From Durusdinium trenchii (lineage: Eukaryota; Sar; Dinophyceae; Suessiales; Symbiodiniaceae): DNA of 64,000 nt. Made by a program: the position numbers and the translations under genes. The first letter of the stretch is position 1, and every line of letters begins with the position of its first letter. The notes beneath the pieces were generated by a model. The model did no database searches and had not been told where the DNA came from. It was given only the letters and a program-made list of their open reading frames with translations. Positions 13,461 through 26,317 of this stretch are shown here, piece by piece. The stretch spans positions 364,990 to 428,989 of the forward strand of contig CAXAMN010027362.1 in the NCBI GenBank assembly GCA_963970005.1, written 5' to 3'.

Positions 13461-14425
13461 GAAAACATACCTAAAAGAACACCCAAGTAGATGGTACAGG
13501 TAGAGTCTTTGAAACTATCTTTGATGACCCCACTTGGCACAGGCATCCAGGGTAGATCTTGGATATACTCCTTTAGCACTGAAATGAGTAGCTAAAAAAT
13601 TGGATATCCCTAAAGGGTGTGTAGTACAAACGATACAACATCTATGTTGAGCCAAGTTGATGTGCTTTCACATTCCCGGAAAAAAAAAGAGGAAAAACAA
13701 GTGGATGATCAACACCGAGGGTCAAACTTGTCCCGTCAGAATCTCACCGAGAAAATGTTGGGAGGTTTACAAGAACATACATATCCTGACCAGTCCAGTC
13801 TGATCCTGACAAACATTGTCTGTTTTGCGTGTGCAACATCGCGTCTGAGGGTCGTTGACCCTATATAACCACTCTCACAAGCACATCCCATCGCTGGATG
13901 GACAAATTCCTTCTGCCTTCCGACTCCTGCCTCTGGTGCTTGCTTCTCTATCAGCTCCACAGGCCCCAGGAACGTCGCGAGCTGCTCACGAGTGACCTCA
14001 GGGTGCCCAAAAAGGAAGTTCTCTGTCCGCGCCCACTTTGTGAGAAAATCCATCTTGCAACAGGTATTCCAGTGGTTTCCAGGGTCATGCAGGTGGTCGA
14101 AAAATGCTCGTCCGGGTCAACCCATGCTGGGCAATCTTGCAAAGATCTACTGAAAAATAACCTCTGGATAAACTTGATGGACAGACTTTTGCGGCTGCAA
14201 TACCATGCAATATCCCTAGAGATACAAAATCTGCAAATGAGGACGCCCACATGGAAAACAACGAGGACTCCCAGATGTCTGGAGGTTCAACTCTCGACTC
14301 TCGAAGCACGAAGGCTCCTTTCAAAATACGTACCATTTGTGTTCAACTTAGACCTGACACCCGAACTCAGGGAAAATCCAATACACTAACCCTGTTGACC
14401 TGCCCATCAAATCCCGCCTCTCCAC

Positions 14426-14513
14426 CTGCGCTGTCCCAGCGCAGCAGCGCCACCTTTGCTCGTCGTGGTGCGGCATCGCCCGAAGCGCTGGGCGCTTGTG
14501 GCGCCAGCGGCGC
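14426..14513 (-). CDS. Candidate exon of the gene following the MoeA gene
   Basis: An 88 bp segment between GTTCCAG|G and GCGCAG|GTGGAG (GT donor, phase 1). It reads APLAPQAPSASGDAAPRRAK then VALLRWDSA. The same frame is open upstream to an ATG at 14,600. It sits only 256 bp past the MoeA-gene stop, so it could be near the 5' end of the next gene. Not recognised. Confidence 0.38.
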
Positions 14514-14769
14514 CTGGAACGGAGCGAAGGCGGTGCGGACGTCGAATCCATCCCCAAAGCATAGACTGCCATAGACGAGAGGAATAGAATGTTTCCCCAA
14601 GCCTGATTAGTGTTCAAACATGTTCAAACTATTCCTGCAGTTTCCAAGAAAAGCATGTTTATCATTATTAATAAACTATATGTTGCTTTATCAGGTTCGT
14701 ACACACGGAGTATTTCATGATATGTCATGCCGCATTCCTCGCTCCCTGTTTCTATACACCTCCAACGGT

Positions 14770-14843
14770 TTATAATCCTCTCATCTTGGCCTGCACCGAG
14801 CGGGCAGCGATGCTTGGGAAGCCTTCGGGCTCCGGCAGCAGGC
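14770..14843 (-). CDS. MoeA-gene terminal exon with stop codon
   Basis: The 74 bp exon after TTACTAG|G reads LLPE then [19 protein letters not shown] and stops at TAA. It fits the last strands of the E domain ('GLL.LP......G..V.A...'), and the ending RGL resembles gephyrin's GRL and E. coli MoeA's GGL. The starting phase demands one base from the unplaced preceding exon. Confidence 0.85.
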
Positions 14844-17800
14844 CTAGTAATTGGTATGGCAGTTGGTTTGGGCGCGGGTTCAAGGGATGGGATCATTGGC
14901 ATGAGGTAGGACCCAAAAGTCTTCGAAGCGTTAGGCTTCCATCCGCATCAAAATATGAGAGATGCAAAGCAGCCGTGGTTGAACATGTTGACATCATTTG
15001 ACATCATAAAGGCTTTTCTGCGGCTCTGGCAAGTGTACCCAGGCCCATGCCAAGTCCAACCATGAACAAATGCACTATATAAAGAGCATATTGAGATAGG
15101 TCATGGTTGAACATCTCAGAAGGGACATGCCTAGTCGAGCATCAAATATATATATATATATAATTGCAAATATAACGATGGACACTGATGGATATTGATG
15201 GCCTTCAGTGCATATCGATCACAATAAAACAATTCTCACCAACCTGGAATCAGGACACGTCCACTGACCGGTCTCTGTCCACAGGTCGCCTGTGAGCAGC
15301 AAAGCCTTGACCACCTTGGATGGATGGGGTGGTATAGGTGGTACAGGTACAGGTAAACAAAAGCATGTTAAAAAAGAAACGCTCGTGCTGTACTGGTGCA
15401 GCATTGTGTGGCTTTTTCCGGGTGCTCAGCCCTGCCCTGCTCAGGCCCCTGCGGTCGTGGCTTGATAAAACCTTTTCCTTTACCTACTAGAGCTGGCAAC
15501 TGGGACATCTACAACGTGTGAACATGCCGAAAACCTGCAAACGAAAGACACCGAACGTAATGTGGCACCCCATCAACGAACCAGGTGAGGTGACTTAGAC
15601 TTGGAATTTTGACGCATAGAATCCATATGATTTGTGAATCATGAAGTCTCTTCATGAGAGAGACATGCCCAAATTGCCCAAATTATACTCACTCCGTGCA
15701 GGTGCAACCAATTCTGGATGCACTGGAGGCACACGAAGCGAGTGGATGCGACCAAATAGTCAGCCTATTGGCTGTGCTCAGGCAGATTTGTTGGTTGACC
15801 AACTCGACCCACTTGTCACTCATCATTCATCACACTGCATGACAAGAAACAAGTAAAGCCTATATAGAAGCATTCGGGGTTTAAAAAGGATTCGACCATG
15901 TCCATCCAAACTCTATCCCACACCCACATCCATCCAGCATTGCATGGTCCTTCTCAGCCACGTGGCCGTACCCTTGGTCAATGTGCCATGTGCTTTCGGG
16001 ATCTCCAGCAAGCAGTTGGTCTCAGGGGGTCAAACCACATGACAACTCTCCCGACCTTCATCTTGGGAGGTGCTCAGGCGATCGGTGCCGCTCAAATCTT
16101 TATGAAATAAGACTTTAAGGAACCTACTAGCAATGGCCTCCACCCTAGTAGCAATGGCCTCCATCATCCTCGACTTAGTAGCGATGACCTCCAACCTAGT
16201 AGTGATGGCCTCCAACCTAGAAGCGGTGCAATATAGCCAGACTCCCAAAGCCTACATACAAAGGAAGGACTGGAATGTCTGGTGCTGAGATCTACTGAGT
16301 CTTGGAAGACGTCAGGGCTTTCTGCCTAAGAAAAGGCTGGAAACAAGGTTTAAGCAAAGTCCGGTGTGGGGGGGAGTGTTCGATTGTACCAAAGAAAATA
16401 CCACAAAACCAACATCACAATTTTGACAACAAACACTGCAAGAAATAAGAAAACTGTCTTACTAAATACAGCAACACATGTTTGCAGTGCGATAAAGAGT
16501 GTTCTGGCACCCCACATCTCATGCTTCAGCTACCACCACAATCCGCCCCGGACCCTGGCCTCTGCAATGGATGCAATTCGGCTGCTTCTCTGAAAGCCTT
16601 GGGGCCGTAGCAAAACTGGTCGTCGTGTGTCTCACCATGCAGTTCCTCTACTCCCTGGCCGCCCTAGCCATCGGTGTTCATCCCAGCCCCATTGGAAGGT
16701 GACCGTTTTCATTGGCAAATCTGAAGAGCAAGGGTGTTAGCCTCCGCTGTAAGGCCTTAGGGACTGCTGAACTTTGCCATCCGACTCAGTTGAGGAACAC
16801 GTTGTGAAGAAAACATTGCCGTTTGCAGCGTTCTTTTTGCTTGCAAAAGCAACACCTAGCAAATCTAACTGTAGTGACGGGCAGAAATCAGACTATGTAG
16901 TAGATAAATTGAACATAGTTGAACTGAACCTTGATCGGTACTTAGAGCTTCATTCTAGTTCCAAGTGGGGCATGAATCTTCCAACGCTATAAGAAAGCCA
17001 GTGAAACAAACCCCACAAAGCCACCATGGGGCAAAGCACGGCAGAACTCACTCTTCATCTATAGACATGGAGCTGACTGTGAATCTTCAGCCACCATTCA
17101 AAGGGTGACCTGTTCTAAAGATGTTCACAAGTTTATAAGTTTCCCTAAACATCTAGGAACCAAATGAATAGTCTCGGCGGGGGAGCTTCCTTGAAGAAGC
17201 GTGAGCTATCCTGCATCTTAATTACCTAGGAGCGAACTTAGTCTAGTAGCTTACCAGAGTCCCTTGCTTAACTAAGTAGGCACCTACTTCATTAAGTAGG
17301 CAGGGGGGAAGCAGGCTAAAGGAAACAAAAGGGTGTTCCTGGAAAGAAACGTGTGCTTCGGCCCTTGCGCCAGGTCACCGGTACTCTCGGCCACGATGCG
17401 CCCTGACTGCCAGCGGGCACGCGCTCGGTGGTACTCCTGGGAGTGGAGAAGTCCCAGCAAGCAAAAGAATCCAACAAGAAAAGGAATCCATAGAACTCAC
17501 GCCATGCTGCCAGCTGATCCTGCAGCGCTTGTGGGTAGCAAAAACATTATCGTATATCGACTGCCGATGTAATGTAAATGTAGTCTTGTGTCCAAAGGCA
17601 TGGCAAAGGCTTTTCACACCCAATTTACCTGTGGATGTCATCCAAACAATGTACCAAGCCCTCCTTGAAAGAGCCCTTTTCGCCTGGAAGCTACACATTT
17701 GTTTCGATCCCGGTGCACCAAACCTCGGTCTCCGAAAGTCTATCATGTATTGTGCTTGTCTTTTTGGAACCACCACTTTTTTTGAATTTGAAGCAAGCGA

Positions 17801-20800
17801 ACTCAATTGTTTCGACCACCAGTTCAAAAGAAGAAACGAAGAACCGAAAACCCACAAAAAAACCTTTGGTTGGCTACATAAACCCGTCACGAATGGCGAA
17901 ACTTCACATTTCACCATCCCGAGTGATCGCTAGTGGCAATTGGGATCCACACATCGCTGCATCGCAAAGCATGGCTTGGACAGTTGATTATAACAATAAT
18001 AAGACCACTGTATCCTGAACTCCAAAATCTCACACTGAACAAACCATTTTGTGAACGTGTTGTTAAAACCTTTTGTGCTTTGCAAGCGCATCAAACACTT
18101 CCCGTTCCTGGGCCCTTCCTTGTTGGGAGATTCCATATGGTGGATCCAGGGTGAACATGGTTGATTCTATTTCTCTAAACATCTCCCAGCACTCACTGCA
18201 TTCACACCCCTTCCGAGCTGCCGGTCGGACCGGGTCCATTTGCACTGGGCTGGCCAACTCCACATCCACCCGTGGATACACCGGAGACCCTGGGCACAAG
18301 GGGCGGGAGAGTCAGTCGGAGGGGTTTTTTAAAAATGCTCAAGAACACACCCATATCAGCACAATGGGCCCACAGGGCCTAGCGACCCCTGCAAAAAGGA
18401 ACTTTCTTGTAAAATAGGTGTTTATGTTCTTTTTTAAGCAAGTGACATGTTCGCATCGTTTTTTGGATTCATGAAACTTGTTGTCAGTGAAGCTACAGGC
18501 CATATCAGGCCATTGCCATGCTTTGCAGTTTAAAGATCGTTTGACAGCCTCTGTCTCTGCGATCACTTTGACCAAGAATGGATGAATCGCAGACCTTCTT
18601 AGCTTCTTAGTAGTGATGGTCATTGTGGGCAAGGCAATCAGTGGTATAGTGGAGCGCAGGTAGCAGTCGGAGTGGCAACGCTAGCGGAGTGCTGCTGGAC
18701 CTGGAGCATGCGCTCGTTGTCATTTTGCAGCAGCACCAACAGCTTAGGCAGCTCTCTTCTCTCTACGATCTTCTCATTTCTCACGTTGCTTGAACTCCCC
18801 AGTTGACTTCCACCTGTTACCATCAGATCTTCCGTGGGCTGTTTCACAAGCAAATTTCTCAGCGGCCAACTTCCTGGCCTTCTGCGCCGACTCTTGCACA
18901 GCTGCTTCGGCTTGAGATTTGTCAGAGGTCCACAACTTCTTCCATTCCACTTTTGATCACGGATATTGAAGCATCTAAATCTTCTAAGAGTGCCTTCTCC
19001 CGGATAGTCCAACATCTCTGCTCCCTCAACGCCACCTTCCAAAGGTTGTCCAAAGAGTGTAGTTGATGGCTAAATTCGAAGAGACATCCTAAAAAACCCT
19101 AAAACAGACAGGGTGGACGGTCAGGGTGGACAGTCAGGGTGGACAGCCAGGGTAGACAGCCAGTGTAGACAGCCAGGGTGGACAGCCAGCACGGACCGCC
19201 AGGGTCGTTTAGGAACCTAATTAAAAACACCCCAAATCGACCATGTTTGTAGTTTAGTAGTGGTTCATGAAGGCAGTAATTGAAAAAAAACACATATGAA
19301 CCGTATTTAGGGGTCTCCGACATGAGTTGTTTTGTTTTAATGGGTAGTGGTAGTGTTTTGGAATAGATACTCGGGATTAACAATGAGTACCGTCGTGTGA
19401 ATCCCACCAAATCATTAGAGTGGATTGTGATGCAAGATATCCATAGCCCTTCAAGTCCCTGTTCGCCAAAGACCTCCCATGTTCGCACCGCAAGCCTGAA
19501 ACCAGCCATCCATTTGGTGTCTTGAGGTAGCGGACTCGAGCAACGGTCCAAATTAATGTACTCTACCTTACACTCTATCTACGTTCGATCTTAGAAATCA
19601 AAGGAGTCAAATGAGCGAGTAACCACTGTAGCTTTGGGGCAAGTGGGCTCCCCAGCTCCTGGAGCCTGTTCTGACCCGCGCCTGGACTGCCTCGAAGGCG
19701 TTGGATGGCAGGAGCCACCAGCAAGTTGAAGGTCACGAAACAGCTCACGGGATTCCCTGGCAAACCTCAACGCTCACGCATTGAGACATGCTAGCTTGCA
19801 AAGGAGACCTTTCGAAGGTATGTTTTCGGATCAGGGGGTGTTGAGCTGCGGGGATTGTCAGCGAGTCGTCTGCGGCAGAAGTGGTGGGAGAAGTGATGGT
19901 GGAGCTCTCCAGTCCCCACATCTGCCTTCCAACACAAAGAACTCACAAGGGAAACACACGCCCCCCGGACAGGCTAAGGATCAATTATATATCCCTGCGG
20001 CCTGGCCCACACATATACGATTTTTCAGCCAAATATCACCCATAGCCAAATATCACCCATCCCCAAGACTTAGCTTCAATCCAGGTAGGAGGTTTTACAT
20101 GGTCCGCCAACTTTGGCCCAAGCGCCGAAGAAGAGCTTCTTCTGTGCAGGATCTGGCCCAGTCTTCACGGTGGCGAAGGTGCTGGGCTTTCCCGGTTTCA
20201 TACACATCTCGCCGAAGTGCAGCTCACCTCACATCCCGCAACGGCTCTGGAAATGTCTGGGGCTTCCCGCAACAGCTCCCTTTCCAACATGACAAAAGGG
20301 GAGCCCACTGCAATCACGAGAAGTCACCGTTGTCAAAGGTTTGGGTTGACTTGTTCTACATTTTTATTGAAGGGAAGATCTGTGCTATAACAGCAGAATA
20401 CATACATTTATCAGCTAACAACAAGGGTTGACTAGGACGTTGATCGTCGATGAAAAGGGCACTGTGTTACCGTGATTGATGAAATCAGCATGTTACTGTT
20501 ATTGAACGTTTTCAGTCAATGATCCTGCATAGACCACAAAATAGGTTGCTAGGACTGCTACGGATAAACAGTACAAGGCTTTTTCCAGGTTTGGGGTTGC
20601 GTGATTCATCAAACACAAATGCTCTTGGGCGAGGTCCTCAAAGAAAGCAAGTAGAATAGACGTTGTTCATACCCATTTGATTGGGACCTTTAGAGTGCCG
20701 GTCTTAGATATCCTTGCACGACTGATCTGCTGTCTTTTTCATGAGGGGACGGAACTGATGGACGAGAAAACATGGCCGAAAGCTCCTGTGCTTTGGAGAT

Positions 20801-23800
20801 CCATTTTTACGACCGTCTTCTTATCTCTTGGTCATCTGAGTGGCCCAGGTCACCCAAGACCTCCTTGATGTAGTCCTGGCCCACGTGCAACTTGTTGGAG
20901 TCGGTGCATGTTCTGCTTAGAATGGCATAGACATCACACATAGTGGGCATTGGATTCCTTTCGAACTTGGGATCTAGGTGTGACCATTTCATGGCTTCTA
21001 TTGAGCTTCGTTTGTTTTGCTTCCGGTGATACATACTTATGGTGTGTATTGCACATCGTGTCCACGCCTACAATGAATTGTTCTCTGCGTTGGCCTGTCC
21101 TTGCTCCCACGGCTCACACCACCAGAGGTAATTACCAGGTCTGCCTAAGCGGCGAGGAGTTCCCGATCAGCCATCAAGAAACACCGACGGACATCGAACT
21201 GTATCACGAGACTCCCGAGATGGGATCAGTTCCTCCACTTTCGGTTGAGGTCTGCCGCAAAACGCAAGAGATCCCTCTGCTCCAATCGTAGCTTCGCAAG
21301 TGCCGCATGGACCTGATTCACCTTGGCCTCTGCGCTTGTTCCAAATCTCTCACGCTCACAGCGAGAATGGGTGAATCTTTCAAAATCTTTGAACAGTGGC
21401 TGCGACCACTTTACAACGAGAAAGATCTGAAGCATAGTTTATTGCTTTCATGTTACACAGCATAGGTTGCCGCGCTCCAGCGATTCTCGCTGCAGGGTGG
21501 TCTGCTCGGCTTTGTCACATCACTTAAAGGCTTCAACGGTGAGTCATGTAGCACCCAAAAAGAGGGAAGAAAACACTGGCAACAACAACCAGGAGGCTGA
21601 GCAGTTTTCCCCAACGGCATTTGTATCGAAACACCTAGTTGTAGTGTCGAACATGGGTCTAAAATGGTATCCTTTCCTTACACCCGATATGGAAAGCAAA
21701 TCGTTGTCAAACGCACAAGGCGTCAAGACGTAATTATTATCTTCAACATGTTTGCAAAACATATTCTGCTGAATATTGAATTATCTGTAAATTCTACATG
21801 AAACGAAAAGGATGCACCATATTCAACTATTGTTTGTTCAATGTGTTCCACCTTGGAGAAATTGGACAACACTGCTGGTACGTATTCTTGTTTTGCGGCA
21901 CAAGTTGGCTTTTCGGTCAATGACTCAATGAGGTCGTTTCTGACATTGTGAATGAGGTGATTTACTGGCCACAATGGAACCACAAAAACCCAAGTGTCCC
22001 CTCTTACTGTGGACACCTGCAACATACCATGGCCACGCGGGTGACAAGTATTTATATAAGTGCAACTAGTGTGGGTGTTTGGACGTGCCTAATTATATAT
22101 AGATGCACCTTTGCAACGTCCAGCACAATCGACCTCTTGATGCCCGGAGACCGATTCCAACGCATCTGCCAGTGTGGCGCGAACATGTTCGAGTTCATCC
22201 GGCCTCAGCGTGGGTGCACCAACGAGACACAGAAAAGATTGGCCTTTGCGATGTACCAGGATACCCGAAGGATCCCGAAGGGAAATTTTTTGGATATTGT
22301 ACAAGCATCCCTTATGCCTTATGATTTGGGATGTCGTACAAGTGCATGGGCGCCCACAAAGCACCATACCGTGAGGTAGGGTGGCGACCGCTCATCGGTT
22401 GTTTGTTCATCCCAAAGAAAAGCTACTGTATAAAAACTCCAAAATATTAAACAATGAAGATGACCAGCGATGACCACCACGCCATGCAGGACAATCCGCA
22501 CCAGCGGGCAGAACCATGACAAAACAGCGCAAAGGCCAGCCTGGAAGCTTCTTCATTATATGAAAATGAGATGAAAGCGAGTCATGTTTTTAGGAATGTT
22601 AAACTGGTAAACGTTATAGGTGTTCAATCTACAGTAATTCTGATGGAACGACTTTTAGGGTGCGTTCTCTTTTTGTGTGTCATGTTACCATTTTTGTTCC
22701 TTCGTTCTTTTTTAACATCTGCCCGACTCGCTCGAGATCGCCGGACGGACTCGACTCGTGGAGGCGGAGATGCGGACGAACGATGAAGGAAGCGGAGGCG
22801 GAAGACCGGCCGTCTCGGTGAACCGGACCGCGAGGACGCGCCAGGCCGTCTCGGTCGGTGACCCTGGAAGGAACACTTCGAGGAGGGTTCCCTGTGCAAA
22901 TTTCACCCGCCAGTCTCCAACTAAGAGGCACTTGTCCACGATCTGAGACAATAGCCCCCAGCTCCTAGAGTTTTTCCATGTGCCACCCCATTAGATGGGT
23001 ATGGATGATGGATGTGGAATGTAAGTAAGTCATATCACCGCACATTTTCGGGGGAACATCTCCAAAATGCAAATGGCCGTCAACCGATGTCATGGTTTTG
23101 ACCCACACCAGCTGAACTGAACATCACTAGCTCTTTGCTCCTGGACACCTCCGGGGCCTACAAGCGACTGGGCTCGAACGATTGGCCTTCAGGATTTGCT
23201 ACTATGAAGGTACATTGCCAGCGGATTAGGTAACCCCCTGTTACATCATTTGGTCCAGCTTTGCCATTATCACCAACCGCCTTGAAATCTACCTTCTGTG
23301 CCATTTTGCTCTTCTCCCCCTATCAACATCTATTTATCAAACCCGCCACTAGTTTTGCCTGTGTACAACCAGCGCCTTTGATTCTGAGTTTAACAAATCT
23401 TTCACCCTATCAACCAGAAAGTAGTCACACCCTCCCAACCCTCAAAATCCATGAAACCTCGCAATGAAAACTCTTTGGTTTCCTATGGTTTCCTTTTCAC
23501 TTCGTTTGATTCCTTTTGAACTTCACGCGACTCTAAATCGACTTCCCTATGCATCTTTCGACTCTTTTCAGATTGATTTATGTTTGATTTCTTTTGGGTC
23601 CCCTTTGGTGAATTCCTTTGTTTCATTCTTCAAGGGTAATTACGTCGAAAAAAAACTTAAGAGGGATCCACCCCAGGAAAGTCTTTGGCGTCCTCTCCCT
23701 GGCAAAGATTCACCGGCCTCGAATTGACTGATATATATATATATATATCCGCCGACCCCGTGGTGTAGCAAGGGGGAGCGCGCCCCGAAATGGTATGTTC

Positions 23801-26267
23801 TGTTGTATCAGTTGTGGGCATAAGGTGGGCTACTGCTGCTTTATCTAGAGATCCCACCCAGAAGTGCTTTTTTTGGCGCTCGGTGCACAGGTCTCTGTTG
23901 CGTGGAACAGTGGACCTCTGCGCCTGCAACAATGGAATTCCTGCCAGAGCCTTGATGTTTTTCCATTCGGTTCAGGAGTGACGTTTGGCCCGGGCAGAGG
24001 GACGGCAGGAGGCTGTTTCGTCACGCCGTGCCAGGGTGTTTTCCTGATTTCAAAAGTGTCTTGCGGCTGGGTTTCTGTGCTTGGAACAGTGGAATTGCCC
24101 GCCAGAACCCTAAATTGTTTGATTCGGTTCAGGGTGACGTTTGGCCCGGGCAGAGGGGCGGGGCTGTTCCGTCACGCCGTGCCAGGGTGTTTTCCTGATT
24201 CGAAGGGTGTCTTGTGGCTTGGTTTCTGTGCCTGGAAAAGTGAAATTGCCAGCAGAACCTTGATTTTTTCATTCGGTTCCTGATTCGTAGGGTGTCTTGT
24301 GGCTTGGTTTCTGTGCCTGGAACAGTGGAATTGCCTGCCAGAACATTCGGTTTAGGAGTGACGTTTGGCCCGGGCAGAGGGATGGGAGGAGGCTGTTTCG
24401 TCACGCCGCGCCAAATCTGATTCGAAGGGTGTCTTGTGGCTTGGTTTCTGTGGCAGGAGGCTGTTCCGCCACGCCGTGCCAGGCCTGATTCGATGGCTTG
24501 GTTTCTGCGCCTGGAACAAGGGAAGCTTGCCAGAAGCCTAATTTTTTCCTTCGGTTCAGGAGTGATGTTGGCTCGGGCAGAAGGACGGCAGGAGGCTGTT
24601 TTGTGACGCAGGATGTTGGTTTCTGTGCCTGGAACAATGGAATTGCCTGCCAGAACCTTGATTTTTCCTTCGGTTCAGGAGTGACGTTTGTGGAACACTG
24701 GAATTGCCTGTCTAATGACTAATGCTTACCCCATCCCTGCCCCCTCCTCACATTGGGGATTCCACGTAGCCGATGCAGCACGCCGTGGAGTCTCTACTGG
24801 CCCCACTGCCCCACACCCTTCAATAAAACTCTGACGCTTACCCCATCCCTGCCCCCTCCTCACATTGGGGATTTCACGTAGCCGATGCAGCACGCCGTGG
24901 AGTCACCATGTGTTCTGCCCTACCACCTACCTCGTCTCTTGCCTGCACCCTATACTGGTGCCATGTCCCACTGCCACGCCAAGTAAACCTCCACATAGGG
25001 ACTATAGGGAATTCCATTCCTTTTGTCTCCCTTGCCTGCGCCCTCTACTTCTACCCTTCTACACTGCCACAGCCCCGTCCCTGCTGCGTCCTCCAGCCCC
25101 TTAACATCCACATGAGGGTTCCACGTAGCCGACGCAGCACACCGTGGATGTCTGTCCCACACCCTTCAATATCTCTAATGCTTACCCCCTCCCCCCCTCC
25201 TAATATTGGGGATTCCAGGAAGCCGATGCAGCACGCCGTAGAGTCACCATGCGTTCTGCCCTACCACCTACCTCATCTCTTGCCTGCACCCTATACTGGC
25301 GCCATGTCCCACTGCCACGCCAAGTAAACCTCCACATAGGGACCATATAAACTCCATTCCTTCTGTCTCCCACTTCATCCCTCGTGCCCGCACCCTCTAC
25401 TTCTACCCCTTCTGGGCCCCGTCCCTGCTGCGTCCTCCAGCCCCTTAACATCCACATGGGGTTCCACATAGCTGATGCAGCATGCCGTGGACCCTCTGTC
25501 TGCCCCACACCCTTTAAGCACGCCGCGGAGTCACCATGTGTTCTGCCCTACCACCCACGCGTCACCATGCCTTCTGTCGGCCCCACATCTCTTTTGTCTC
25601 CCTCCTACCCACCTCAGGTCGTGTGTTTTACAGCCGCGGCGAAGATTGTTTCAAAGGTGGTGTCCGAAATGCGCGCCGGGCGGACAAGCATAATCGACAT
25701 TTCGTGGGTGTCGGGCACGCTCCACCAGCAACGGCGGAAAATGTGCGCCGACATGGCATGACAGAGGCCAGCATAGGTCTCAAATATGGCACACATAGCC
25801 GCAAGATGACCCTACATCGGTCCCAGATATGGGAGACATAGCCCCGAGATGGGCCAAGATAGCCTCAAGATGTGGCAACATAGGCCCCACACGGTCTCAA
25901 AGAGAGAGAGAGAGAGAGACAGAGAGAGACAGAGACAGAGACAGAGACAAAGACAGACACCGACACAGACACAGACGCAGACAGAGACAGAGACAGAGAC
26001 AGACAGAGACAGACAGAGACAGACAGACAGACACAGACAGACACAAACAGACACAGACAAACAAACAGAGACAGAGACAGACAGACAGAGAGAGGGATAG
26101 AGAGAATAAGCAGAGACAGCGCGAGAGAGGGATACGGAAAGCGAGGGCACAGACATAGCACGGGACTCAAGATGTGGCAACATAGGCCACACACGGCCTC
26201 AAAGACTCAAAGAGAGAGAGAGAGAGAGACAGAGAGAGAGAGAGAGCGAGACACAGAGAGAGAGAGA

Positions 26268-26317
<50 letters not shown>

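Larger units (their letters stand above)
9992..14425. other. No supported gene
   Basis: Mostly AT-rich. It includes the CTCACAAAAGG tandem repeat at 12.78 kb, CAATGTGACATT repeats near 13.03 kb, and a CAAAA/CAACA-rich tract at 13.2-13.46 kb. The GC-richer part at 12.0-12.55 kb has frames on both strands and no recognisable product. Confidence 0.4.
14844..17378 (-). other. MoeA-gene intron(s) with one exon unplaced
   Basis: Between AEST(G) and LLPEP the family has about 15 residues (pattern G.Q.SSRL.S..AN) that I could not place. The region holds CTAGTAG units at 16.1-16.2 kb and one GGGAGCTTCC element. A TA tract lies near 15,150. Confidence 0.6.

Noticed and set aside
15210-15314. Possible GQGFAAH exon for the missing MoeA segment
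   Set aside because: The acceptor and first codons fit, but the rest does not match SSRL.S and no donor gives the phase needed by the terminal exon.
15690-15800. Plus-strand frame [20 protein letters not shown] after a CAG|G site
   Set aside because: Protein-like but isolated, inside a minus-strand intron, with no matching donor or neighbouring exon.
17375-17917. 180-codon minus-strand frame through the EYHR exon
   Set aside because: It crosses that exon in the wrong frame; the MoeA frame is fixed by homology and phase.
22712-22951. GC-rich minus-strand frame [20 protein letters not shown] as the missing MoeA exon
   Set aside because: No match to the LGIV.D segment and no splice sites of the required phase.
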